A DNA stretch of 64,000 bases, from assembly GCF_001625305.1 (NCBI RefSeq), contig NW_017803909.1, positions 7,746,899 through 7,810,898 of the forward strand. The letters run 5' to 3'. The position numbers and the translations under genes were made by a program. The stretch comes from Branchiostoma belcheri (Eukaryota; Chordata; Leptocardii; Amphioxiformes; Branchiostomatidae). Below, in pieces: positions 54,670 through 64,000 of this stretch; the stretch's first letter is position 1; every line of letters starts with the position of its first letter. The notes under the pieces are model-generated. The model was not told the origin of the DNA. It saw only the letters and a program-made list of their open reading frames with translations, and made no database searches.

Positions 54670-56138
54670 TGCCGATGTAGTTCAGTTCATCAAGAAGAAG
54701 CACGATAATCTCATCACAGAAATGATTTCTAGCTATCCCACTGGGAGATTACCTGAAAATCTGTGAAATATGCTAGTATATAAGCCTCACACATCGTACC
54801 TTTTCCTAATAAAGGTTAAGGTCATTCTGGTATAAGCAGCTCCCGGTTAATGCCAATTTTGTGCTGCACGCTTTGGTGTTTTTAAAAGAATATTTGCCCA
54901 GATCACTACCCTGTATAGCACCACATCTAGCGCTAATGCAAAAGCCGGGATGACGTTAAATTGTTATTCTTGGACGGAGGAAGCCAAACACCCAAAACCG
55001 CCCGTTTTCTTCGAGAATGTTTTTCGGAATTCCTGTCTTAAATCGCAGATGTATAAAACAACGCCACAGATATCCAGTTGTTGTAGTAAAATACACGGCT
55101 GGTGAATCGAAGTAATGGTGACTGAGTGCGGCTTGTAAAAAAAACTTGTCCTTGGCCTCCGGCTTCCCGTGGGTCTGGTTCTGACATAGAACTCGGCCGA
55201 GAAAAAAAACTCACGGATCCTTCTTTCCAGCCCCAGGGGTTGGGCTTGGTAAGGACGGGTAATTAGACCGATCTGTGCAGGACAGGAACTTCAAAGGGCC
55301 TTCAGAAGGACCAGGTTCTGAGGGTTACGCGTTCTAATCCCTCACCGGACGATAAAGGCTTCCAGGACGGAACGGTGGGGTGGATGCGGGGCGGACGGGT
55401 TTCATGTCGGGACGAGTATAGTAGAGTCAAGTATCGATACTTCCTAGTCATTCGATATCCCTCCCCACACCGATAGCCTCGTTAACCATAGTGTATAACA
55501 ACGTTAACTACTTGAAAATTGTAACAGGACCATTCACAGTGCAGTTTAACTCATTAGGAAAGTCTTACGAAAAGGAAAGACACTAGACATCACTAACTTA
55601 GGCCATCTACTACAAGTTAAAGAGACCGTCATTCTTTCATTCCTTTCTTGAGAAGAATTTTGAAATCTTCAAGACGGAAAGAGTCACTGAGCAGATGGTT
55701 TATGGAAGCAGACAGGAGACAAATACGAAACAGGCAGCCAACGATAACATTTGAAGCAATGAAAGGGACAAATAAGCATTTAAGAGACCCCCCCCCCCTC
55801 ATCCAGCCACCCCCACCCCCCTCAGCCACCTCCTTCGAACGACTACCCTGGGTGTTTATGTGTCTCCCTCGTACAGACCGCCAAAAGGAAAACCTTGTCA
55901 CGTCGGAATGTAGTTTACAGTAGTGTGCCAGCTTTCCGCGAATTAGAGTTAAAAACGTCCCGTTCTTGTAGAACCGACAAACAAGGCATGAGAACCACAT
56001 ATCTCACAACTATACCACAAACAAGTCTGACGGTTTGCCAGACAATGTATAGGCATAATCTGTCCAACAGTTGACCATGTATGACTATGAACAAGGACTA
56101 TACTTTCGCAATCACTTCATAAGAAAACTTGAGTATAC
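54670..56138. other. Unannotated stretch
   Basis: No exon is supported. A GTTCTAATCCC word at about 55330 recalls a B box but has no A box upstream. There is a poly-C run at about 55791. The minus frame at 55629-56000 contains a glycine run from that tract and is not credible. Confidence 0.45.
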
Positions 56139-56151
56139 GAACGGTACTCAC

Positions 56152-56370
56152 ATATCCCGAATCCCGCTTGCTCTCTAACTCAGGGTCCTCCTCCGGGCCG
56201 TGGTCGGGGTTTAAGTCCTGCTCGCTTCCACTGAAGCCCAGGAGAACGTCAATGTCACGCACGGGAGGAAGCCTTGTCCGTCCCGGGGGAGTCCTGCGGT
56301 CCCCGCCGGGCGCCTTTGTCTGCCCCACCACCATCCTGGTGGTCCGACCGTCACTACCGCGTCCGATCAT
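56152..56370 (-). CDS. Probable first coding exon of an unrecognised gene
   Basis: The exon runs from ATG (56370) to the codon TAT directly before a perfect GTGAGT donor (56146-56151), giving 73 codons and a phase-0 exit. An in-frame TAA lies about 40 bp upstream and no good polypyrimidine-AG precedes the ATG, so a first coding exon fits best. The peptide starts MIGRGSDGRTTRMVVGQTK, then has a basic Gly/Pro/Arg stretch, RLPPVRDIDVLLGFSG, and an acidic end EEDPELESKRDSGY. It is probably disordered and I recognise no family. It sits at the edge of the CpG-dense block and is GC-rich, unlike flanking DNA. Downstream exons would lie at lower coordinates, but none was identified. Confidence 0.5.
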
Positions 56371-56885
56371 GCCTTCTGGCCGGTCTAACGAGACCCAATC
56401 ACGGCCTAACCCTTATCACTCTCCCGAGGGGGAAACCTGTCGTCTTTGTCGTCCTGAAGGAAAAATATCCCACTTCCAACGACCGGAATTCCTGGTGCAT
56501 TAGTTGGAACCTCCTCGCGCAGTTGCCATTAAGAATGGAAAAAGGAAAAAAAACTGCTGAATGTGAAGTTCACCAGCGAGGAACCAAATGCCAAAGCGTC
56601 TGCAAACTATCTCCTGATATTTCAGCCGACCTTCAGCCTCAAAGCAGCAGTGGCGAGCATCTGTTGCTAGAGACGGTTGAAGGCTACTTTTTGTCCCATC
56701 AAGAACAATACGTCAGAGCCGCATCTTATTCTGTACGAGCATAATCAGTGACGAGAAAGGAGTTTTTGCCCCCTACTCGAAAAACCTGGGCCTTTTGCCA
56801 CTCGCGACTGGAGATTCCAGGAACGTAGCCAGGAACAGAGTTAATGAATTCCTCGGGCGCGATAAAACAGTGCAGCTATTGCCCT

Positions 56886-57213
56886 AATAGACTTGATCAC
56901 AAAGTTTACGCGTGAGGGTCAGATGTAAAATGTCCGTGAACTTGAGCTCGGGGAAACACCCCTGCGGCAGCGATGTCCTTGTGTGTCCTCCAGCTCTCTC
57001 GGCGAAGTACTCAGGGAACTCGTGGTCGACGACAAAAAGGCCACACGGTGCGTTACAAACACCAGCTTCCGTCTCGCAACAGAACTCTGGAAAAATGCAC
57101 CGACGAAACACGAGGAATGGCCTGGAATCCGCGGCGCGGTGGAGCGGCTGGTGCTGGCGGAACGACCCGCGCAGACTGGTGATGCCGGGGTCAGACCGGT
57201 GTTTGTGGCCTAA
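56886..57213. other. GC-rich block with protein-like frames on both strands
   Basis: Plus strand: GTGTGTCCTCCAG is an acceptor-like site. After it, 72 codons read SLGEVLRELVVDDKKATRCV through GAVERLVLAERPAQTGDAG to VRPVFVA and a TAA at 57211-57213, as a terminal exon would. Minus strand: GCATTTTTCCAG is also a good acceptor. It opens CCETEAGVCNAPCGLFVVDH, then PQGCFPELKFTDILHL, to a TAG at 56884-56886. Both frames use GC-ending codons, because they share the same codon register. At most one is real. I recognise neither. Confidence 0.3.
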
Positions 57214-57449
57214 ACGTCGTCTTGCTTAGGGTCGGGGCTCCGTCCGGGACGGTCCAGAGAGCGGGGAATGTGGACTCTATCTCCCGGTGATGTGAAGGGA
57301 AGCCTCGGGAGGAGGAAGGTGGGCTAACCAGGCTGCCACGGGCGGGTCTCCCGAGTGGAAACAACCACAGGGGCGTTCCACGGCTTTATCCTCAAGTTTG
57401 TAAGTTTGGGGGCGCCCACGGGACACGCTGTATCACGGCAACGAGCGTT

Positions 57450-58205
57450 CTTATTTTTGTGCGAGCAGGAAAAACAAAGACACTTTCTGGAGCTCATTTA
57501 AAGTCTTGCTATACAAATACAGCAAAGTATAACTCTGAGTTACTTGCGCTCACAACTTTTCAACGTTTTCAGAGTTTTGCTCTGTTCGTAATGATTGCAA
57601 AAGTACAATATGAATAAGATTCCATTACGTTCTGTACTTGTTTGTTATATTCAAGCTTTTCTTTTGGTGACTTCTTTTGGTAACTTTAAACGGGAGTGTA
57701 CCAAATAAATTTTCATAAAGGTACACAGGATAAACACAATATGATAACAATCTGTCGCTAATGTTAGTGCTAGTAAGTAAGGTCCAGAGGGTGACGAAGC
57801 GCGTAGGTTTGATCTACTCTTGCCCAAACATGAAGCCGCTCGCCAGACACAAGTCGGTAGGGGAAAGTAAATCTTGTGTTTAGTTGGGACAAGGTGCACC
57901 CAGATGGTGGGGAGGGGGGCGGGGCGCATTCTAGGCAAAACGACAAACAAACCAGCAAGCAGATGGCTGTCTGGAACTAATTTTCAAGCAGATGTTGGGT
58001 GGGCCAATCGTAATGTTTACTGGATCTGACACCTGCAGTTAGTGGAATGAGTATCATGACTCTGCCGTGTTGTGTCTCAGGAAAACAAATTACAAGGTAA
58101 CCAGGAAAGCTCCAAGCCAACAACAGGTTGATGGTTACTGAAGACAATTTGTAAGGTGATGGACATGTCATTTGCTAAGTAGCACCACGGGGATGTCTTG
58201 TTGTC
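57450..58205. other. Unannotated stretch
   Basis: No exon is supported. TTTCAAGCAGATGTTGGGTG at about 57984 matches GGTATTCTCCAAGCAGATGTTAGG near 46133. Both continue into a CCAATCGTAA/CAAATCGTAA word, suggesting solo tips of a CTCCAAGCAGA element. Confidence 0.4.
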
Positions 58206-58213
58206 TCTTGTTA

Positions 58214-58610
58214 GGCCACACCAAGTAAATTTTATGGATGACGTCCTTTGGAGACCCTAAATCTAATGCGAGAGGGCGAAAAAAAACAAGAAGGGCCCTA
58301 AAAAACAAGATGCCTAGATTAGAAATATACTAAGAGACGACAAATGTTAGGACACAAATTGAATGAGGTGACAGTGTAACAAGCATGAAGTCTTTTATTC
58401 GTCATTAAAACAGCAATAAATCAGGTGGAACAGCAGTTGTCGTCCTGTCCTGTTTTCGCGTTACGGGTACCACGTCAATCTGACGATTTGCGGCACTGTC
58501 GTGACTCTTTGGTCATAGTTACAGGATGCGGAATTTCTTTTTTTTTTCTAGGAACAGGCCAAAATCAATGCGCGCGCGGACGTCATCCATAAAATTTACT
58601 TGGTGTGGCC
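58214..58610. mobile_element. Harbinger-like MITE (GGCCACACCAAGTAAATTTT type)
   Basis: A 397-bp element with TTA at 58211-58213 and 58611-58613. The ends GGCCACACCAAGTAAATTTT and AAAATTTACTTGGTGTGGCC are perfect inverses. ATGGATGACGTCC and GGACGTCATCCAT follow. The left subterminal GCGAGAGGGCGAAAAAAAAC matches the GGCCACAGC type, while the GGCCACACC tip matches others, so the tip types intergrade. Confidence 0.92.
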
Positions 58611-58614
58611 TTAC

Positions 58615-58870
58615 CTTCGTCAGAAGGTTACGTGTTTAGGTACACCATACATAGGGGTTGCTGATTTTGTAATCGGTTATAACTTGGGATGTGGTGCAAG
58701 TATCTTTATGATATTTGGTAGGTAGGATGAGGTTAGGAAAAGGGGGGTCAAGTTCAATTTTGGGCACTCTAGCGGTTTTGTAAGGTACTGCAGCGGGATA
58801 CATGGGTATGATATCTCGTCCTGTGGACATGCTATGGTCTTGATTTTTGAGTGGGACATAGATGCTTGGG
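58615..58870 (+). repeat. ACCTTCGCC-family repeat, diverged 5' portion
   Basis: CCTTCGTCAGAAGGTTACG, ATTTGGTAGGTAGGATGAGG, GGTACTGCAGCGGGATACAT, then ATCTCGTCCTGTGGACATGC and TATGGTCTTGATTTTTGAG match the family order in 45262-46070 and 52430-52780. It is more diverged than the other copies. Confidence 0.65.
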
Positions 58871-59155
58871 CAGTAAGTCTCTGGTGTGGTGAGTCAGAAA
58901 ACCTTACGATTGTGGTGTGTAAGTGTGCTACGTCTGGTATACCCGTACCGGGACAGACCTACAGGCTGATGCACTCTTACTCCCCTCTCTTGACGTCCTT
59001 GTTAGTCTTAGTACACTTCACAATTCCTTGTCAGGTGTTCTATGACATTCTATAGTCCGGTAGCTGATCCACTTGGCCACTGGACCAATGATGGCGATTT
59101 AATGTGATTCTCTGGTCGGCAATTTATTCGATTCACCCTTCCAAACAAACGCTAG

Positions 59156-59479
59156 TTTTTTAATATTGATCGTAACGTCAAAACTACTATACTGCCAGTC
59201 ATTGTGGCAAACCCGCAACTATTTGAACAGCACCAACTTCGTGCATCGTTCACAAAACAACTTGGTGATTATCCCATAAAGTTCTGGGTGAGTTTTTACG
59301 ATAGCAGGCACGAGTCAGCATCCATCGCTGGCCCAATCTACACTAGCAAAGCAACGATCGTGCGCTGGTCGACCAATAAAAAGACTCAGAAAAAGTATCA
59401 GAAACACGCGTCACACACTGACGCCCTACATCTGCTTGGAGTTGATCCCTATCCACAATTATTGCCTGTTCCAGTATAG
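59156..59479 (+). CDS. Unrecognised 108-codon frame, hypothetical
   Basis: An open frame from just after a TAG to a TAG at 59477-59479, with no ATG near its start. It opens FFNIDRNVKTTILPVIV, continues QLRASFTKQLGDYPIKFWVS and ends LHLLGVDPYPQLLPVPV. A perfect donor GTGAGT follows codon TGG at about 59289. If used, only the first part would be exonic. CATCTGCTTGGAG at about 59430 is a CTCCAAGCAGA tip, so the 3' part may be transposon-derived. No family is recognised; it may be a mobile-element remnant or chance. Confidence 0.22.
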   Translation, partial: FFNIDRNVKTTILPVIVANPQLFEQHQLRASFTKQLGDYPIKFWVSFYDSRHESASIAGPIYTSKATIVRWSTNKKTQKKYQKHASHTDALHLLGVDPYPQLLPVPV

Positions 59480-59499
59480 TGTATTTCCTGGTCTGTGTT

Positions 59500-61325
59500 G
59501 TTGAGTTGCCCGCGCGCAGGTTGGTTGTTGCCAATGTTGGGCGTGACTTCCACAGCGTTTTTCTTGTGACTTTCTGGTGGTCTGTTTCTGATATCCAGTA
59601 TTTGGTTTGAAGACGGGTGTCTGTAGGTATGTTTAAGAATAACCCAGGCTTGGAAGAAAAGAAGACGTTTAAAAAAACGTTACCGCAAATCCCCATCAGG
59701 GGGTTTTCAGTTGAGAGGAATTCAAGGCCGTGCCAGAGTAAAGTCTGTGAGTCTGTACGTTACTACGAGCCGGTCTCTGATCTTGGGGGCATGATTGGGT
59801 ACAGGCTCATCTCTATACTCCAACAACAAGGCCGGCCCCCAAGGCCACTTCGCTCTGAGACTCCGGCTTTGCGTCAGGGGTCTGGGTCAAGTGCAGGCAG
59901 ACGTGTTTTATAGACCTATTAAGCGAGGATTTCTTGAGCGTGGCGCGCTCAGATCCTCTGGCCTAAGCAGCTGGATCACCGATCAAAAGCCGGGAGTGAT
60001 TGGGTAGAATCGTCAGACAAGTAAAGCCTGCTGGAGGCCTTTTTTTCGGGACGAAGATTTGGACTTGTAAATAAAGTCTCTCAGGGCTATAGGAATACTG
60101 ACATGTTAGAGATGACAACTGACTCTCAATGAAGATTGTATGTTACATTATGGGCTTCCAACGAGTGGTCATGTTTGTTGGGTCCGAGAAAGCAAATATT
60201 TGATGGACTCAGTCAAGTTTCAACAACAACTGGGATGTCAGCCGGGTTCACCGAGTTTGTGAAGACATCAAAGCGGTTCACCACTTCGCTGCAAATGGAG
60301 GATTTTGATGAAGTCCAAACTCTTGATTATTGCTGTATCTTTACTACGCTTTATACTGTTGTTGTCAGTTGATTAAGTCATCAATGGTAAGGCCAAGTCC
60401 TTGGGGGAGGGGGGTAACGCAAACATGTACTGGCGCAACGTGATAGCCTCTCTTCTAGATCCTATCATACTATTTCACTCTCTCACGTACATGTATAACT
60501 CCAGTTATTTTCAGTTATTTGCAATAAACTTCTTCTATAATGAGAAGTTTATTGCAAATTCGTGCTCGGGGGCTAATTGCAAATTACAAACACAAAGGAA
60601 CAATGAAACAGAGTATAAGATAACTAAAATTTACATGATAAAAGGTAGTTGTCTAAAGCTATAGCTATGACTAAAACTATATAATACCAGAACTATAGTA
60701 CTTTACAACAGGGTTTACTAAAATATTATCATGTACAAATTATGATATCCTTCTGTGACATAACATTTAAATTTTCAAGAAAGGTACTACTATAGCATTT
60801 GTGGGAATTGGAACTTTATGAGAGACCACTAACTACTAGTATGATGAATTAAATACAAGACAAGAACAGTTCTAAGGACTTTTGCGGGGCAAAGAGATCT
60901 ACACACTATGAGTTGAGATGTTTATTTGTGAATAAAGATACAGTTTTTGGTCTTTTCAGGATCAGACCTAGCGCTTTTAGCTATTGTAAAAATTTCTTTG
61001 AATTTCTCCCTGATGCGCATTGTTTACAAGATGCCATTTCTTTGAAATTGGAGTCGACATATGAGGAAAGGCTGTGCAAAAATACGAAAATGCTAAATCC
61101 TTTTTTACGCAAAAAAAAGCCTGGGGCAACCCCCGGTTTGTTTCTGAGTAGTCTGCTCTATCAGGGCTCCGTCCGTCGGTGGAAACTGAGACCGCGGCGG
61201 GAGATAGAACAATCCAGGCCCGGTTTGCCCTGTCCACAGCATCGGTAGTTCGCGAACTACCATCAGTGGTCCATCAGTCAACACGGCAAATACGGGTAGA
61301 ATTTGTGGACAAGCCCCATGTGATA
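59500..61325. other. Unannotated stretch
   Basis: No exon with splice support. At about 60526-60557 the short palindrome TTTGCAATAAACTTCT and AGAAGTTTATTGCAAA forms a perfect 16-bp-arm hairpin. Other frames are short and on both strands. Confidence 0.45.
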
Positions 61326-61334
61326 CCCCCCCCC

Positions 61335-61612
61335 CTTCTCAGGGCTTTCTCTCTCTCTCCCGTGCCGTGCTCTTATGCAGAGAGTAAGGTGGTGCCCATC
61401 TCCATTCCGTAGCCCTTGGGCCACACAGTTGTGCAGGGCACTACAGCAGGGGGCTGGTCCGCTGGTAGTGCTGTGTGTTTGACCTTCCCACACTCTTTTC
61501 TCATATGTGCTGAGTGCTAAGCAGAGAAAGAAGTGTGTACCATTTTTAAAGTCTTTGGTATGACCCGGCCGGGGTTTGAACTCACGACCTCCCGGTTACA
61601 AAGCGAGCACAG
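61335..61612 (-). mobile_element. tRNA-derived SINE, second family
   Basis: On the minus strand, GTCGTGAGTTCAAACCCCGG gives a B box. A body then follows with CCAAAGACTTTAAAAATGGT, CTCTGCTTAGCACTCAGCA, GTGTGGGAAGGTCAAACACA and CTGTGTGGCCCAAGGGCTAC. The head (GCTCGCTTTGTAACCGGGAG) is a partial A-box and anticodon arm. It is distinct from the SINE at 4008 and 46708. Confidence 0.75.
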
Positions 61613-61639
61613 GGCTTTAGGATATGTAATTCCTGATTT

Positions 61640-62020
61640 TTTTCACTGTACTGTTATGTTCACTGTTTTCACTGTCACTTCTGTACCGTGAACTTATCAT
61701 TACAGTTAACAAATAATTCCCGGACTTTCTTTTTCCTGCATCTGTTGCCACCATGAATATATACTTCCGTGAACATGTCCTTTTTTCTCAGACTGTGAAC
61801 TTTTTCTACAGTGAACATAAAGTGAATTACTAGTCGGACCGATCCCATAGCTCCGCCCACCTCAGAAAATGCATAATAAAAACATCAAAATGGAAATAAT
61901 TGACAGACATACAGCCACTCTCTCATTAGTCGAACCACTAATTGGCATTATATCATTGATTAAGCTGCTAATTGTGTGATGGGCTGTCAAGATCGGTCTA
62001 TCACGAGTATTCCCAGCCTC
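61640..62020. other. Unannotated stretch with CACTG/GTGAAC words
   Basis: Frequent short words such as TTCACTG, CTGTGAAC and AGTGAAC recur between 61640 and 61840 without a fixed period. No gene or element is supported. Confidence 0.4.
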
Positions 62021-62026
62021 CTAGCA

Positions 62027-62626
62027 CAGGGGTGCCGGAGTATACAGTATAATTTTACGGAATACAGTGCAATTTTACAGAATACAGGGCAATTTTACGG
62101 AATACAATGCAATTTTACTAGTATGCAGTGCAAATTTACGGAATACAGTACAATGGTATTAGTATACAGTGCAGTTTTACGAAATACAGTACAATTGTAT
62201 TAGTATACAGTGCAATTTTACTAGTATACAGTAATAAAATCATACTAATAAGATAATACTAATACGATTGCACTGTATTCCGTACAATTGCACTGTATAG
62301 GGTATACTAATACGAATTGCACTGTATTCCATAAAATTGCACTGTATTCCATAAAATTGCACTGTATTCCATAAAGTTGCACTGTATACTGATACGATTG
62401 TACTGTATTCTGTAAAATTACACTGTATTCCGTAAAATTGCACTATATTCTGTAAAATTGCACTGTATACTAATACGAATTGCACGGTATTCCATAAAAT
62501 TGCACTGTACTCCGTAAAATTGCACTGTATACTGATACGATTGTACTGTATTCAGTAAAATTGCACTGTGTTCTATAAAATTGCACTGTATTCCGTAAAA
62601 TTGCACTGTAAACCCTGGCACCTCTG
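62027..62626 (+). mobile_element. CAGGGGTGCC element filled with 20-21-bp satellite, complete
   Basis: A 600-bp element with tips CAGGGGTGCCGGAGTATACA and the inverse of CAGAGGTGCCAGGGTTTACA. The 5-bp repeat TAGCA flanks it at 62022-62026 and 62627-62631. The interior is a satellite in two opposed halves: about nine units read AATTTTACGGAATACAGTGC on the left, and about sixteen read in the inverse sense on the right. They meet near 62235 at an AATAAAATCATACTAATAAG junction. The array is therefore itself a large imperfect palindrome. Non-coding. Confidence 0.87.
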
Positions 62627-62634
62627 TAGCAGCT

Positions 62635-63225
62635 CGGCGAGGCCTGTACACCGTCTGCCCGACACCTGGGGCCGCTCGGGATATTTGACTCATCGCATTA
62701 CTCGGCTGGTTGAACATACTTACGTAACATTAGGCAAGTTTGGGGCGGCGGTATCTCTGGACATCTGCCCAACATTCCTCACCAGGCGCCCCAAGGTGAC
62801 GGCCAAGACGATGAGCGCCTCGTCATAAGGAGATCCATCAATGTCTTAAGTATCTCCGCTTAAGACTTGGCACGAGAGCGGACCCTTAGTGAGGGCAAAC
62901 ATTTCTCGTATTCGGCAGGAGACAACTGAGGAGGTAATGAAGACCTCTTGTCCCGACCCGCCAAAACTTCAACACCCGAAGATCACTGCCCGGAGGTTAG
63001 GAACACAGCTTTAGCACGCTATTTTTGTGAGCCTTTAGTATAGATAACACCTGTTCTTAGCTATGATAGCCTGGTATCCATCCCCATATCATTCTATCCA
63101 TACCACGTATAGCCTTCGAAGGATACGGTAGCAATGCAGTATAAGGATAGATACCATAAAAGTGTTAGGACGTTGAAACGATATTGCTTTAGCTTTGAGA
63201 AACAAAGAAAACGCGTTTAACTTCA
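62635..63225. other. Unannotated stretch
   Basis: No exon or repeat is supported. The frame running out of the satellite at about 62640-62828 (+) is not credible as a gene. Confidence 0.45.
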
Positions 63226-63231
63226 CAAAAA

Positions 63232-63325
63232 AACCCCACCCCTATACTGGTTGAAAGAGAGCATAGGTGTCCAAATCACAGCATAGGGGGTCTAAATCAC
63301 AGACCCCCTATGCTCAAATAGCACT
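63232..63325. repeat. Dispersed repeat ACCCCTATACTGGTTGAAA, copy 2
   Basis: Matches 54575-54665. Here an internal inverted pair, GGGGGTCTAAATCACAGACCCCC, is also seen as a short hairpin. Confidence 0.7.
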
Positions 63326-63783
63326 GCTTGGCTAAATACGTGAGCCATAGCGAAGCCGCATTGCACTCAGAAGCTACGAGAAAAAGCATCATGCCTCAGA
63401 GATGATGACAAAAGAAGACGAAGCTACTGAGGAAAGATCTAAAGTACTTGGAAGTTTACCTTGTCAGTAGTCACCAGACTGTGTAGCGATCTCGAGCCTA
63501 GGCGCCATACTGCTCAGCCTGCAAAGTGCTATGCGACATCGTACCAGGCTAAATGGTCTATCATTCCAGTTGAGAACTCTCCCTTATCTTATTTACCGAT
63601 ATGAGTGAACCTTCGAGCTCAACTAGACACCCTACCAGTGCAGTCCGCACTTAAGATGATGTAGCAGTTCCTCCGTATTTATCTTGTCCAGACGAAGCTT
63701 CTTAATCACGTTTTCAAGTATGTCAACCCCACTAGAATTCCTCATCCGTATATTTCCAAACATCTTCACCAGTGACTGTATCT

Positions 63784-63957
63784 TAATCTCCAAGCAGATC
63801 CCTTTCGGTGGCAAAAAGACAGTATCAAATTGGCCAGGCAGTATCCATTAGCCAGAGAAGGTCGCCAGCCACCGACGGGGGTGGGGGTAATAGCGACAAA
63901 AAACGGCCATATTTTAAAAGGTAACGATCATTCCCCACAACCTCTGCTTGGAGAGTA
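63784..63957. mobile_element. CTCCAAGCAGA-ended MITE, copy D, with exact 9-bp duplication
   Basis: A 174-bp element from TAATCTCCAAGCAGATCCC to CTCTGCTTGGAGAGTA. ACTGTATCT flanks it exactly at 63775-63783 and 63958-63966. The interior is CTTTCGGTGGCAAAAAGACA, TTAGCCAGAGAAGGTCGCC and AACGATCATTCCCCACAACC. A 9-bp duplication supports a Mutator-like origin. It is the clearest copy of the family. Confidence 0.92.
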
Positions 63958-64000
63958 ACTGTATCTTACAAGCCACGACCTTAGCGAGGTGAGCACTGAT

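Larger units (their letters stand above)
56140..57440. promoter_or_regulatory. CpG island
   Basis: The longest CpG- and GC-dense block in the window. It covers the exon at 56152-56370 and about 1 kb upstream of it in minus sense. The orientation of that exon suggests a minus-strand promoter around 56.4-57.4 kb. No TATA box is evident. Confidence 0.6.

Noticed and set aside
55235..55355. Possible tRNA gene (GCGTTCTAATCCC)
   Set aside because: B-box-like word only; no A box and no acceptor-stem pairing.
55791..55830. CRISPR-like or coding glycine/proline tract
   Set aside because: Simple C-rich low-complexity DNA.
1..64000. Prokaryotic operons, CRISPR arrays, integrated virus or toxin genes
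   Set aside because: None is visible. Gene structure, SINEs, LINEs and MITEs are eukaryotic throughout, and no viral structural or replication protein was recognised.

Overview
This is a TE-rich metazoan window, most consistent with a cephalochordate (lancelet, Branchiostoma-like). The species call is an inference. It rests on small spliced exons of a chordate-like FHOD formin, CR1-type LINE tails, tRNA-derived SINEs, and very many short DNA transposons of the kind seen in lancelet assemblies. There is no bacterial gene organisation.

Layout. The only confidently recognised host gene is a minus-strand FHOD-family formin. Its first three coding exons lie at 28195-28359, 27708-27808 and 27195-27253. 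They join in frame with canonical GT/AG sites and encode about 108 residues of the N-terminal GTPase-binding domain. A CpG-dense promoter region sits over exon 1. I found no exon 4 in 1-27188, so that stretch is read as a large first part of intron 3, or as intron plus intergenic DNA. A second CpG-dense block at 56.14-57.44 kb carries a likely minus-strand first coding exon (56152-56370, perfect donor) of a gene I do not recognise, plus a GC-rich stretch with protein-like frames on both strands. A 161-codon minus-strand frame at 29971-30456 is unresolved.

Mobile DNA explains most of the rest. (1) Harbinger-like MITEs with 3-bp TTA/TAA duplications carry three different terminal sequences, and most share one subterminal block, ATGGATGACATCC. 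(2) A 1.64-kb element with ~58-bp inverted repeats and a TAA duplication retains a possible Myb/trihelix-like exon and has a second repeat inserted inside it. (3) A MITE family has GGGGGCCTGCATG ends and 6-bp duplications (three copies each show an exact one) and a tandem TACGCTCTACG interior. (4) Elements sharing the tip CTCCAAGCAGA, and a separate TAGCCTCTACC family, have Mutator-like 8-9-bp duplications. (5) hAT-like MITEs carry an internal GTCCCAGC motif. (6) CAGGGGTGCC-ended elements consist mostly of a 20-21-bp satellite. (7) CR1-like tails share a very GC-rich, conserved 3' end. (8) One 5'-truncated LINE has a poly(A) tail and an exact 13-bp target-site duplication. (9) tRNA-derived SINEs, foldback hairpins and local tandem duplications are also present.

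The window reads as one long-intron cytoskeletal gene and one unidentified CpG-island gene in a landscape shaped by non-autonomous transposons. No CRISPR array, operon, rRNA or bona fide stand-alone tRNA gene was seen. All family assignments come from reading the sequence, with no database search.
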